From assembly GCA_963693285.1 (NCBI GenBank), contig OY848929.1:5458501-5522500 (forward strand): a stretch of DNA of 64,000 nt, read 5' to 3'. How positions within the stretch are numbered: position 1 is the stretch's first letter; each line of letters starts with the position of its first letter. The position numbers were made by a program, and so were the translations under genes. Below the pieces are notes generated by a model that was not told where the DNA came from, searched no databases, and was given only the letters and a program-made list of their open reading frames with translations. Shown piece after piece: positions 47,301-60,086 of this stretch. The stretch comes from Xestospongia muta. Lineage: Eukaryota > Porifera > Demospongiae > Haplosclerida > Petrosiidae.

Positions 47301-49910
47301 TTCTACAACCGATTGGGCAATTTGGAACTAGACTACATGGTGGTAAGGATGCTGCCAGTCCGAGGTGAGTGCAACATCATGTGACAGTCACATGACCTTG
47401 TTCATTAGGTATATTTTCACTATGTTGAGTCCACTCGCTAGACATTTATTTCCTTCAAGTGATGACCCTCAATTAGTTAGTCTTTTTGATGATAATCAAC
47501 GGATTGAGCCGGAATGGTACTGCCCAATAATACCAATGGTATTGGTTAACGGAGCTGAAGGGATCGGAACTGGATATTCAACTACTGTTCCAAATTATAA
47601 TCCGAGAGATATAGTGGCTAATTTAAAAAGAATGATTGCTGGGATAGAACCAGAAGAGATGGTAAGAAAGAGAGGAGAAATGCTTCTTATTATTTATATT
47701 ACTAGAAACCTTGGTACAAGAAGTTTAAAGGTACAATAGCTCCTGTAGAACCTCAAAAGTACATGGTGTATGGACGAGTTGGTTTGTTGGGTCCTACCAG
47801 TTTCGAAATAACTGAGCTCCCAATTAAAACTTGGACTCAATCCTACAAAGAAAATGTTCTCGAACCAATGCTCCATGGAACAGATAAAGCTCAACCCTTC
47901 ATTACGTAAGATATATATTAACTCAATATTATCATCATTGTATTATACAGTGATTATAAAGAATATCATACGGATACTACAGTCAAATTTGTAGTGACTT
48001 TAACTGAAGACAAACTACGAGAAGCACAAGAAATTGGTATACACAAAAAGTTTAAACTAGAATCTTCTATTAATACATCTAACATGGTCAGTTAAAACAA
48101 TCTTTTCTATCTTAGTACTTTAAAAATAATTCCTTAGGTTCTATTTGATGCTGATGGTTGTTTGAAGAAGTACGAGGGAGAATCCGGTATATTGAGGGAG
48201 TTTTATGATGTCAGATTAACTACGTATCATAAGAGAAAAAGATATATAGAAGGCCAATTAGAGGCAGAGTCTTCTCGTCTTAACAATCAAGCTCGTTTTA
48301 TTATGGAGAAAATTGAAGGGAAAGTAGTCATTGGTAGGTTATTAAAATAGTAACTAAACTGATATGTATGTGCAGAGAACAAGAGTAAAGCTGATATGAT
48401 AAAGGAGTTAGTCAGTAGAGGATATGATAGTGACCCTGTTAAAACTTGGAAGAAATCTTTAGTTAAGTCATCAGATGATGATGATGAGGGGGAGGAGTCT
48501 AGAGACTCTGAAGATGGACCAGATTATAATTACCTCTTATCTATGCAATTATGGAATCTGACAAAAGAAAAGAAAGAAGAATTATTGAAGAACAGAGATA
48601 AAAAAGTAAATTGTTGCTTGAAATTATTATTTAGTTTATTTAATAATAGGCAGAGGAACTAGATATATTACGTAAGAGGACACCTAAAGATCTTTGGAAA
48701 GAAGATTTAGAAACATTTCTTGTAGCTCTTGATGTAAGTATAATGTGTACTATTTATATACATGTATATGTGTGTTATAATTGATGTAAGTATAGTGTAC
48801 TATTTATATAGATGTATATGTGTGTTATAATTGATGTAAGTATAGTGTACTATTTATATACATGTATATGTGTGTTATAATTGATAGGAAGTAGAAGAAC
48901 AAGAACGTCAAGAAGAACAAGAAGGAGCAGCTATTACTGTCAAAAAGAAGACTAAAGGAAAAGGAGGGAGACAGGCTAAATTGACAGGTAATATGTGTGG
49001 GTGGATGTTGTGTACATGTAACGTGTCAATGGTCTTTTTTCTCATAGCTACTGGTAAAACCAACTCTGTGTCTGTGACTAAACCATCTGCTTTTGCTGAA
49101 ATAATTGAGCCTATTGTTCCAGAGTTTTGTGCAGTTAAGAAAGAAAAGGGAGTAAAAGTGAAAAAACCTAAGGTTGATCCTAGTCCGTCTAAACTGGAGC
49201 CATCGAGTGAAACTGTCTGTGACGAAGATATTGTTCTCGAAAAACCTAGTCAGTCTAAACTGGAGCCATCAAGTGAAACTGTCTGTGACGATGTTGTTCT
49301 CAAAAAACCTAAGGTTGATCCTAGTCAGTCTAAACTGGAGCCATCGAGTGAAACTGTCTGTGACAAAGTTGTTCTCAAAAAACTTAAGGTTGATCCTAGT
49401 CAGTCTAAACTGAAGTTCCAGCCATCGAGTGAAACTGTCTGTGACGATGTTATGTTGGATGATGTTTTAATTGTTGAACCACCTCCTAAAAAGAAGGCAG
49501 CAGTTATTGCCACAGAGAAAAGTGATGAGGATAATGTAGCGACTAAGTCTGTTAGAACTAAGAAAAAAGCTACTGTTACTGCTGCTACAAAAAAACATCC
49601 TGTTAAGAGAATCATTTCAGACAGTGAGAACTCAAGTCCTAAACGTCCTACTAAGAAAACTGTTAAGAAAAGTCCACTTAAATGTCCTACTAAGAAAACT
49701 GTTAAGAAAAGTCCACTTAAACGTCCATCTAAGAAAACTACGCCACATACTTCCAGTGATGATGAAGAAGAAGAATTACCCAAACAAAGATCAACAAGAC
49801 ATTGTAAAAGAATTAAATATAATTTTAGTGAAAATGAAGAGAGTGATGAAGAAGAATGGCAACAAGATTATGGTGATGATGATGATGATGATTATGAGGA
49901 AATGGACTAA
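44353..49910 (+). CDS. TOP2: DNA topoisomerase II
   Basis: Single animal-type TOP2. ATG 44353 gives MAT, spliced to [14 protein letters not shown]. The ATPase part has [30 protein letters not shown] and [24 protein letters not shown] motifs are [14 protein letters not shown] (46045-46086) and [14 protein letters not shown] (46336). The cleavage domain has AASPRYIFTML; the catalytic tyrosine codon is 47410-47412, and an intron splits the preceding arginine codon. [11 protein letters not shown] follows. The C-terminal domain from about 49050 is Lys/Ser/Glu-rich with tandem peptide repeats and an acidic end. It relaxes and decatenates DNA in the nucleus during replication and mitosis. More than fifteen short introns; one has a triplicated donor site (48729-48880). 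Confidence 0.97.
48729..48887. repeat. Intronic 50-bp repeat carrying three copies of the 5' splice site
   Basis: Units at 48729-48780, 48781-48830 and 48831-48880 are nearly identical; each begins TTGATGTAAGTATA, and a fourth fragment TTGATAG forms the acceptor. GTAAGT donors therefore occur at 48734, 48786 and 48836. Only the first preserves the TOP2 reading frame. Confidence 0.9.
49174..49745 (+). repeat. Tandem peptide repeats in the TOP2 C-terminal domain
   Basis: Four copies of a unit near 20-24 codons, [12 protein letters not shown] plus [12 protein letters not shown], run from about 49174 to 49450. Three copies of (K/C)[13 protein letters not shown] run from about 49639 to 49745. Nucleotide identity among copies is high, suggesting recent expansion in a tail that is usually disordered and fast evolving. 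Confidence 0.85.
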
Positions 49911-50396
49911 CTGCTGGTCGGACACTATAATTAATGTATACTTTATTGTATGAGCATATTTTTATAAAATAAAGTATTTCTTCTTGTCATTGAACACAGT
50001 CATAACTCGTGATCTTTTTGTTATATAATTTATTGAAGAGAATGTACTAATAGATGTATTAACTTAGGATTATTTGATATGTGCTTTAGCTCTGTTATTA
50101 GGATTATAGTTGAAATTTGAAGTGATTGGTTACCTACTGGTACATGTAAATTTAATCTAGCTTTTGCAGACTTTACTCAGCTTAACAAGGACCTATAAAT
50201 AGCTAGCTAAACTCAATAAAATTTTAAAGTGATTTTGTGGTGTAGACCAAATTCTCAATTAGCCAAAAATGGCCTAAAATGATGGGTAGTGAAATCATTT
50301 CAATTTTTAATGAAATACCTTGTTAATTGTTTGTGCTTAGAAATGTTTATAAACCTAATTTCAGCAATTTTTAAACCAATAAATTTAATAAATGTA
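49911..50396. other. Convergent spacer between TOP2 and ERP44
   Basis: 486 bp, AT-rich, with an AATAAA for TOP2 near 49968. No gene or repeat seen. Confidence 0.6.
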
Positions 50397-52322
50397 TTAT
50401 AGTTCATCATGTTCTAGCAAACTGTATCGTGATTTTGCAGGTTGAAGTTTCTTAAAAGTACTCTCAGGTGGCTGTTGAGGGGGACCTCCTTCAGCTGCCT
50501 TCTTCTCATGGTCCTGGGGTTGTTGGGAAGGTTGGTGCTGTTGTCCTCCATGATGATGACCCTATTAATAATGTTAATGATAAATTGTAGGGGTCGTACT
50601 TACGCCTGGTCCATAATGAAATTCACGATGTAGTTTGCCACTGTGAAGGTCCTCAATAAATTGCTTTAATTTACCTTTTTCGCTGCATAAAATTTAACAA
50701 TAAGAGTAATTAATGGGTGTGGTTTGACTGACTGTATATCATCAAAGTTAGGAAAGACGTACATGTGACGAAAACTGTCAATTGCTAAAACGGGTAGATC
50801 CTATTATTAAGTCAATAAATAAAGTTATTACAAAACTGTTGTAAACCTTCTTTGATTTTCCAAGATGACTTAGTGGATGAGCAAATTTGATTCCATCAGC
50901 AGTTACAAAATTAACAGAACCTATTACATAACATTACATAACATTATTAACCAGAGGAGATAAACCTTTTTGATCAACTAATTCTTCCTCCACTCTCCTC
51001 CGAAATACAGCCTTAACATCTGTTTGCTCCGGATGATAAAAAAGAATCAAAAAGGGAAGCCCCTCCTCAGTAAGTTCCTAATGAAAAAATTAACTAATTA
51101 TCGATAATTATGAAAGTATACCTCGCCATTTTGAAAGGTAATTTCTCTAACGAGTGGTATACAATGTTCAGCAAGCCAATTTCTTATGGAATCATACGAG
51201 ACCAAGTCTCCATTATATTGTTGATCTGGAGACTGTACAGATTAAAAGATAACCAAATTATACACATTATAACTAACCCCTTGTTCTCTAAATGTTATTT
51301 GAAGATTACCATCAGAATTTCTATGTGATATAAACGTGATATATTTCTATTTGATATTTTAATTTACTATATATACTGACATACCCATTTATAATAGCAA
51401 AGAATTTACATTCATCTTTCAAACTGAGAGCCACCTGTATAAACTTAGTCTTGGTAGGACAATGTGTGTCAACTTACTTTACTATAGACCTGATATTCAG
51501 CTGAAGTGTTTGAAGGAAAGAAACCAATGGCAGCCTTAACATTACCATCAACCTAACCACCTCAACACATAATTCATGTACATAAAGATAACAAGACACC
51601 TTGTCAAAAACAGCTGCATAATTTGGGACTATTTCTATGGGATCTTCAATTTGTTTGTGTACAAATTGAACTAGTGCTTCTAGTGTTCTCTATTATTACT
51701 AATTTAAATAATAATAATAATAATAATGACATTTACCTGTCCTCTGTATTCTTTTCTTATCAACTATTATAATTAAATGATATATGTTATTATTGTTAAT
51801 AAAAAGATTTTTAGTACCTCTCCATTTCGTATGATTTTAATAGTTGGATATTTGCTAATATGAAAGTCACGTTGACAAAATGGTTCTATGAGAGAATTTC
51901 ATACTGTTTTGAATCATTCTTAACTTACTATTATTCTCACAATCAACTTTAGTCAGTATAGCATCACTCTACAAGAGACCATTACTACCTATACAAGATA
52001 CTATGGATTACTCACAGTTTCACTGGCAATCTGGTCAGCAGCTTTATCATAAATTGGTTTAAGAGCAGCACTATACCGACACCAGTCAGCATAAAAGTTT
52101 ATTAGAATCAGTTTCTTACTAACTAATATCAGCAAAGCCACAATAAATAGAGTTATACTAATAGACTACCTTTATATTGCTGTAAACTATTGCTATCAAG
52201 AAACATAGCTTCTCCATTAGTCTCCAATACTTCTACTAAGAGCCACTAAAAATATATGGATAATAGCTAATGACTCTCTCTATGAAATAGCTTACCAATA
52301 CAAAGATTGTCCAGACAGCCAT
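50397..52322 (-). CDS. ERP44: ERp44 (thioredoxin-family ER retention chaperone)
   Basis: ATG complement 52320-52322 gives signal peptide MAVWTIFVLWLLVEVLE. The first thioredoxin domain has NFYADWCRYSAALKP, the ERp44 CRFS-type site with one active cysteine and Tyr in place of Phe, then KVDCENN and ISKYPTIKIIRNG. Two further thioredoxin-like domains follow over about ten short exons. The C-terminus reads PPESTFKKLQPAKSRYSLLE-HDEL: a ProGln- and His-rich loop, then a tail closely like human ERp44, ending with an HDEL retrieval signal. In animals it cycles between Golgi and ER, holding Ero1 and unassembled IgM/adiponectin-like oligomers by mixed disulfides at low pH and zinc. Confidence 0.93.
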
Positions 52323-52415
52323 CTTTGAGGAATGCTTCCTTATTAAGTTATTAACAAGTTATTAAAAAAATTTAATAGATATCAGGTCAAATTTTAAAAA
52401 CATAATAAATTCCAA

Positions 52416-53012
52416 TCAATCAAAGAACCGTTGATATAAAAACAATTCTGATCCATTATCATACCCAAACTGTTTGTAAAATTCTTTGACATTAGGGGAA
52501 CAATCTAAACTTATTTTATAACATCCTAAATAAACGCTTAAAGCAGTTGCTGTCTCCACAACGAGGGCACCCAAATGTCGACCACGATATTCCTTATCCA
52601 CTACAATATCTTCCACTCTCCCTCGTAAAGCAGCATTATGAGTAAATTTCCTTTCAATGAGCAATGTTCCTGATGCTATAACTTGGGATGTGGTGGTATC
52701 CTCAATTACGATGACATAATAAACACCAGGGCATTGCTTCATAGCATTGAACTGAGCCTTGTAACGATCTTGAGTCACATCACCTGTACTAGTTAATTGA
52801 GACAACAATTGTACATGTCCTTTATCATAATCATCTAAATGAAGTGAACGGAGGACCAATCCGGCACCAGGAGACTGAATGGAGATTCCATATTTCTTAT
52901 GACAAGAGAACTTGGTACAGTCTAACTGTTGGAGGAAGCTGTCATCAAACAAGACATTGTCATCATTACTAGCCCATAGCAAACAACTGCTACCTATCAC
53001 CTCTCTCTCCAT
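52416..53012 (-). CDS. GNPNAT1: Glucosamine-6-phosphate N-acetyltransferase (GNA1)
   Basis: Single exon, 198 residues from MEREVIGSSCLLW; an upstream in-frame ATG would extend it to 53216, but the extension is not family-like. The GNAT fold is readable: GLVLRSLHLDDYDKGHVQLL, VYYVIVIEDTTTSQVIASGT, RGRVEDIVVDKEYRGRHLG with the acetyl-CoA loop RGRHLG, and SLDCSPNVKEFYKQFGY, ending RFFD. It makes GlcNAc-6-phosphate from glucosamine-6-phosphate and acetyl-CoA, the second step of UDP-GlcNAc synthesis in the cytosol. The stop lies 93 bp from the ERP44 start, so the two could be co-regulated in tandem. Lacking introns is unusual in this window. Confidence 0.93.
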   Translation of the reverse strand: MEREVIGSSCLLWASNDDNVLFDDSFLQQLDCTKFSCHKKYGISIQSPGAGLVLRSLHLDDYDKGHVQLLSQLTSTGDVTQDRYKAQFNAMKQCPGVYYVIVIEDTTTSQVIASGTLLIERKFTHNAALRGRVEDIVVDKEYRGRHLGALVVETATALSVYLGCYKISLDCSPNVKEFYKQFGYDNGSELFLYQRFFD

Positions 53013-53076
53013 TATTAATTTTAACCCTGTACACGCCTCCTGTTTAAAAGGATGTGGCTCTTGGTATAACTTGACT

Positions 53077-53190
53077 ATGATGACATCATAATGAAATGAC
53101 AATAGCAATGTCATCATATATGATGACATCACGTTAATCCTAAACAAACCTAACATTATTAACTTTATGACACATAGTGATGTCATCATA
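53077..53190. promoter_or_regulatory. Cluster of TGATGWCATCA bZIP-like palindromes upstream of GNPNAT1
   Basis: TGATGACATCA or its inverse recurs at 53077, 53119 and 53173. A 22-bp perfect palindrome (53108-53129; half-site ATGTCATCATA) joins two of them. They resemble ATF/CREB or Maf-type half-site pairs just upstream of the chosen GNPNAT1 start. Factor identity is unknown. Confidence 0.45.
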
Positions 53191-53337
53191 GGACAAGTTG
53201 TTACATCATCATTCAAGTTACACCAAGAGCCACCCTTAAAAGGGCATATTGCATGTGCATATAATAGAGTATTAGTTAGTAGATTGTTACACTTTCAAGT
53301 TTAATATTAAGATTGCAATTTAAAGTAATACTACATT

Positions 53338-54490
53338 GTTGGCCTTTTGTTTGTCACAAAGGGTCCTTCCTTTGTTTTGGCCGTCTTTTCGTCACAAAGG
53401 GTCCCTTCTTTCGTTTGGTTATCACAAAGGGTCCCCCATTTGGTTTGGCTGTCGTTTTCGTCACAAAGGGTCCCTCCTTAGGTATGGCTTTTGGTTTGAC
53501 CATCGTTTTCATCACAAACGGTCCCCCGTTTGGTTTGGCCTTTGGTTTGAGTGTTGTTTTTGCCCCTTTGGTTTGGCTTTTGATACCCCTTGTGACGAAA
53601 ACAATTGTCAAACCAAATACCAAACCTAAGGGGAGACCCTTTGAGAAGAAACCGACACTCACCACCACAGGCCAAACAAAAGGGGGGACCCTTTGTGACG
53701 AAAATGACGGCCAAACCAAAGGGGGGACTCTTTGTGACAAAAAAGAAGGCCAAATGGGGGACCTTTTGTGATAAAAACGTCGACCAAGCCAAAGGGGGGA
53801 CCCTTTGTGACGAAAACAACACTTAAACCAAAGGCCAAACAAAAGGGGGGACCCTTTGTGATGAAAACGATGGTCAAACCAAAAGCCAAACCTAAGGGGG
53901 AACCCTTTGTGACAAAAACAATTGTTAAACCAAAAGCCAAACCTAAGGGGGGACCCTTTGTGACAAAAAAGAAGGCCAAGGGGGGACCCTTTGTGACGAA
54001 AACAACACTTAAACCAAAGGCCAAACAAAGGGGGGACCCTTTGTGATGAAAACGATGGTCAAACCAAAAGCCAAACCTAAGGGGGGACCCTTTGTGATGA
54101 AAATGACACTCAAACCAAAGGCCAAACAAAAGGGGGGACCCTTTGTGATGAAAACAATGGCCAACGATGGTTAAACCAAAGGCCAAACCGAATGGGGGAC
54201 CCTTTGTGATGAAAACCACGGCCAAACAAAAGGGGGGAACCTTTGTGATAACCAAACAAAAGAAAGGACCCTTTGTGACGAAAAGACGGCCAAACCAAAG
54301 GGGAGAACCTTTGTGACAAAAAAAGACCAAATGAGGGCCCCTTAGGTTTGGGTTTTGGTTTGGCCATTGTTTTCATCACAGTGTCCCCCATTGGGCCTTT
54401 TGTTTGTCAAAAAGGGTCCCCCTTTGGTTTGGCCGTCTTTTCGTTACAAAGGGTCCCTCCTTTCGTTTGGTTATCACAAAAAGGGTTGTT
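53338..54490. repeat. Fold-back GGGGGACCCTTTGTGA minisatellite in three alternating blocks
   Basis: About 25 copies of a core GGGGGACCCTTTGTGAYRAA occur in units of roughly 35-60 bp, linked by AAACCAAARGCCAAACC spacers. Block A (53338-53585) carries the core in reverse sense, block B (53585-54335) in forward sense with about 16 copies, and block C (54335-54490) reversed again. The order of variant units at the end of B (GATAACCAAACAAAAG, then GACGAAAAGACGGCC) recurs mirror-wise in A and C, so the blocks are inverted copies rather than chance orientation. It fills most of the GNPNAT1-KLF divergent interval. Long ORFs on both strands (up to about 220 codons) result from stop-poor units and shift frame between units; I do not call genes. 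Confidence 0.92.
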
Positions 54491-54892
54491 GTCTTATTAA
54501 AGTTGTTGTATATTTCTAATGTGATGATGTCATTACTGACTTAGTGATAGTTAACATTATCTCATTCCTAATGTTAATAAGATAGCTGTTTACAACATAT
54601 CATTAAATATATTTATGAGGGAATGGTAATATTCATACATAGGTCCAAACTTTTAAAGCAGTGAATAACAATTAGTTTGTGTGTGGTATATTCCAAGCAA
54701 GATAAAAATAGTAACAGGCTATTAATATTACATCCATATATGGTAAAATAGCTTGGAAACAACATTTCCAAATTGCAGAAAACAGTTGCTTCATGCAAAT
54801 TTTTGCAGTGGAGAGATATTCTAGAAGCTACTTGTGCAATATATCGAATGCTACAGCAACAACACAATTTGTGTTGATAATATTAGATAGCA

Positions 54893-55803
<911 letters not shown>

Positions 55804-55888
55804 GAACATTATGTAACTTTTCTTAATGTACAGATTATTGTGTGCCATATAATGTATTGTCAATAAATATTAGAATAAAGTGTGGTCA

Positions 55889-58800
55889 TTAATCTTCCAA
55901 AATTGAACTGGAATCTGAGTGCGGAATAAAGTCACTTTCATTTAGTCCTTCCAAATCATCAATTACATCATTATGACGTAATTGGGGCCTCACTAAGTTC
56001 ATACCGGCTATTAAACCACCATTACTATGAGAATAATCCATTGACCAGGCCATACGGAGGACAGAGTCTTGAGGTCGACCTAATTTCAGCAAGACCTGTC
56101 ATAAGATTATCACCATAACAACAAGAAAGAAAAATGCTATGAATATTATTTAATGTAATCAGAGCTGTGATGAAAAGCTCAATAACATTCATAGCATAGC
56201 ACATAGCTTAATTATTTATTGTAACCATGGTTACCCTGCTCATAGCTTTATAAAATGAGGGTTCCTTTGGAAGAGATACAGTTAATTCTTCAAGTTGTTT
56301 TAATGATTCCTATATTATCATAATAATTAATACTAATGAAGGGTACATACTCACAGCACAATGTCCCATTGATTCTAAAATGAGAGCTCGATGAAACTTG
56401 GGAAGATGATTGTTGCTATTACAAGCTACAGCTCTCTCTATAGTCATAAGAGCATTACTGCTATGACCTTGTCTCTGTTGAATCATTGCTAGTTGAGTAT
56501 ATGCTATTGAACTATGTGTATTGAGAGAAAGCGCTCTTTTGACACTCATCTCAGCCAATGCCCACTTCTCTTGTTGATAATATAAATGTGATAACCCGTA
56601 CCTACATTATATAAGATAGAGTTATATAATGATAGATTATACTGGTTACCAGGCATTGACGTGATGTGGATCTAAGTTTGTAGCAGATTGAAAAGCAACT
56701 AATGCTTTGTCATAGTCTTTTATTAGTGTGTATTCCAGACCAAGTAATGTTTGAGGATATGGAAGTTCAGGAGCTAGCTGGATAGCTCTTTCAAGATAGC
56801 GTATAGCTGAGTCATGATCTTTATAATAGTTCATTAATGATGATAATACACACAGTCCCTGTAACACATAGTATAGGTATGAGGATACTAGAATGAGAAT
56901 GAAACTGATTACTAACTTGAGGTTGAGTCTTATCTGAGCTCTCAAGTTCTTCAGCTAACAAAGCTAGTTCAGTATCTTTTTGTAAATGCCACAATGCAGA
57001 TCCATATAAATCCATGCCCTCTTGACGATGAGGATTATTTTGATGTACCTCGCTAAAGTATTGAGCAGCCTATACAAGACTCCAAGTCATATGATGATCA
57101 CATGACTTGGTATACCTCCTTAAATTTTTCTCCTGCCATCATAGCTTGTCCAAGTTGGGTGAGTACCCATGGAGTATCACGATAAGCCAATGGGAGCTGT
57201 TGAAATTGAGTTATAGCTTCCTTTAACTGGTAATTTACCAAACAAGAGTAAGCAGAGCCTAAACTTTGCAATAATGCTAGAAAAGTACCTAAGAATCACA
57301 TGACTATCACATGATAATATTGCCTTATCACATGACATACAAAGAGCTGTCTCCATAACTTCCTCTTTTATTTCTGGTGGTGGCCGTGGTTGAGGTAAAC
57401 TTGTATCCATTTTCTCTTCTTCTTTAATCTCTTCCTCCTGTGGTCTATTCTCATCTCCACTGTGAACTGATAAGGGATGTGGTTTCTTAGGAGATTTCTG
57501 AACATTTAAAGGACTTGAAAATGTCACCACACGTTGCTATGGTAATATAATGTGCTGACAAAGCAATAATTTATCTTTACCTTTTTGATTGAAGTTGCTG
57601 GATTAGCAATGTTACTGGTAACAGTCTTACGAGACTTAGTTCGAGCTACCTAATGTGTAAATATAGCCTAACCCTATTCTATATGTACATAGATTCTTTG
57701 AATACGTATAGTCTACACCTATTCTATTATTACGTATACCCTACACCTACTCTATTATTATGTGTAGCCTACCCCTATTCTATGTGTAAATATAGCCTAC
57801 TCCTATTCTATATGTACGTAGATTCTATGATTACATATTCATGACTCACAGTGAGAGGTGAAGGAATCATTTCTGTACGATGCCTAGAGAATGCCAAACT
57901 ACTGGGTGATTTTCCCACACTCCCTAATCTTGCACTTCGTCGTAACTGATATGACGAACGTGGAGGGTGGAGCTCCTAAATTAGACAGTATGAATAAGGT
58001 GTGGTTATTACGTTACAAGAACTACCTGAATTGAAGGTGGTTCATTCATGCTATCCATTGATGATTCAATATTCTATGATGTCAGAATGATGTCATCATA
58101 CAGGTAATAAAATAATTAACATACTGGTTGAGGGGGTGTGTCAATGATTGTACTTTCATTATCTAGTGGGAGGGGCTCCTGAGTACGAGTTATAGATGAC
58201 TTATTATATGAGTAAACTCCTGTGACAAAATATATAAATTAACTTACCATAGTACTGGATCGATTCTTAGATTTCATACTAGGAGGAGCTTGGGATAATG
58301 TAAGTGAGTACTCGTTAGGAAGTTGTGTAGAAGGAGGTGTGATCGTAAAATTAAGAGCTTGTGGAGAGAATTGATCAGGTGATAATTTTGGTTGTTCTGA
58401 GTCAAAACAGAGAGGTTTTATTGTCACTCCTCCATGAAAACTAGAAGTAAAGCCAGCATGAGAAGCTGGAGTTGATGATGCTACAGCTTTGCCCATTATA
58501 GGAAATAATTCAGGAGTGACATATATTCCACAATCTTTATCTATGGCTGTGGTCAGTGGCTTAGATAAAGGTTTAATAGCAGCAGGTGGATCAGGTATTT
58601 TGTAATACTGAGTTCCTTGTAAAAATGTTGGTACGTGAGTGAACTTGAAACAGTCAGTTGAAGTCACGCCCTTTTCTAATTGGCAGAGACTTTCAAAAGC
58701 AGACCACAAGAATGGGTTATATTTCAGAGCTAATCTATAAGCACGACATGCCTCTTTTGAAAGGTGAAGCTTTCTATAAGTATAACAAAACTAGTCAAAC

Positions 58801-59339
58801 TGGTAATGAAACTGATCAAACCTGTTTAGCTGGCCAAGCAAACAAAATGCAATTCCAGCATCTTGTCCAAATTTATTTACAATACTCTCTTCACTAGCCA
58901 CACCCACACATAATAATCCCTGTAACTGAGCCAAGCCAGCCTGAAACCTAAATTCAGAATGTGACTAATATATAATGTCATATAGGAGACTAACTCTCTG
59001 AGCTCTAGACAACATTGTGCATAAAGTAAAGCACATTGAGGATGAGTGGTATAACTTCTTAAAAGATGCCGAGCCTCCTGCACTCGTTTTAACCGATAGT
59101 AACAAGTTGCTAATAAACAGGCACTGTCAGCTGCCCCTACTATTAAAGAATAAATTATTTTGTGATTGGTGGTCATACACTTACCTTCAGCATGGAGTAA
59201 TTCAGCCAAAAACACAGCATCATTAATACAATGTTGTTGCAATAAATAATTCACTGCACTCTAAAGTAAATATATTTAAATGAATAATTATTAATTGTTA
59301 TGTAAGACATACTGTCAAGAGCTGATGCACTTCAGACAT
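55889..59339 (-). CDS. CDC27: Anaphase-promoting complex subunit CDC27/APC3
   Basis: ATG complement 59337-59339 (MSEVHQLLT), stop 55889-55891. N-terminal TPRs: AVNYLLQQHCINDAVFLAEL, DSACLLATCYYRLKRVQEAR, then NPFLWSAFESLCQLEKG (58660-58740). A long Ser/Pro-rich disordered middle (57360-58650) precedes C-terminal TPRs: GMDLYGSALWHLQKDTELAL, IRYLERAIQLAPELPYPQTL, KALVAFQSATNLDPHHVNAW and NNHLPKFHRALILESMG, ending SILED. Both TPR arms flanking the loop are as in CDC27, the APC/C subunit that binds CDC20/CDH1 IR tails and APC10. Required for mitotic exit. One intron (57650-57843) is a degenerate repeat; others hold TCACATGA pairs. Confidence 0.95.
57650..57843. repeat. Degenerate intronic repeat, CCTATTCTATNTGTACRTA type
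   Basis: Five or so imperfect units of about 35-45 bp with TAGCCTACNCCTATTCTAT in an intron of CDC27. Confidence 0.8.
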
Positions 59340-60060
59340 ACTGGGACATTAATTGGAATAAGCAGAAGTATACGGGACTTAATTAATTTTTATCATCATA
59401 ATTCTTGTATAAATTTCAGAAGCTTTCCGGTTATGTCCGTATACTCACACCGAATAATGGCCGAGAGTGCCATCAGTCGGATGGAAGTTATCCTTTAATT
59501 TTTAACTCTTTTGTTCAATACTGGTCCTATGCATACGCAAACTATATACTTGTATTCATGGAAATATAACCATGTTGTTTTACACAGTATTATAGCCTCC
59601 TGGTATCACTAACACAACTAGCAGTTGCTATGCTAGTAGTGTTCTCCAGTGTCTCATGAATCACCTTGTTTTTTTAGAATTCCTGCAATCAACCAACATA
59701 CATACATATTGTGAATGAACAAAGTTAGGTATAATGTTTATATTGTAAATTTAAAGTTCAAAAAATTCCCTTGTTGTGACTGATAATTGGAGAATGGCTA
59801 AGCCTGTATAGGTGCAAGCTATTCGTAATTATACGAGGAGGATGAGGTTGAACATATCAGCTGTTTTGAGTTAAAATAAATGCCTTTGCAAAGTTGAGAT
59901 GTGAGACCTCATTCTCCGAAGTATAATATAGATTTATTATATGCAAAACCTGTTTAATTGGTATTTGTAACTTTGTGCTTATAACTTATTATTTACCTGG
60001 CTTCTCTCCACAGTGATGTTATCATCAGAGTACAAGTTACATCAGAGTACAAGTTTCACT
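59340..60060. other. Spacer upstream of CDC27
   Basis: About 720 bp with no supported gene. It includes the CDC27 promoter side. No TATA, NRF1 or repeat recognised. Confidence 0.5.
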
Positions 60061-60086
60061 GAGAATGACCCCTTCTCTTGATGTAC

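Noticed and set aside
49400..49783. 127-codon ORF antisense to the TOP2 tail
   Set aside because: Results from the Lys/Ser codon bias of the repeat-bearing coding strand.
53013..53216. N-terminal extension of GNPNAT1
   Set aside because: The in-frame extension is hydrophobic, built from TGATGACATCA palindromes and unlike the family; starting at 53012 gives a normal-length enzyme.
53313..54391. Several long ORFs on both strands across the GGGGGACCC array (up to about 220 codons)
   Set aside because: Their peptides are frame-shifting readings of the repeat unit, on both strands at once, with no domain or start context. Explained by the absence of stops in the unit.
53338..54490. CRISPR array
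   Set aside because: The units are imperfect, change orientation, have similar rather than unique spacers, and lie in a spliced eukaryotic genome.
58658..59226. Plus-strand ORFs over CDC27
   Set aside because: Antisense shadows of well-supported TPR exons; no homology recognised.
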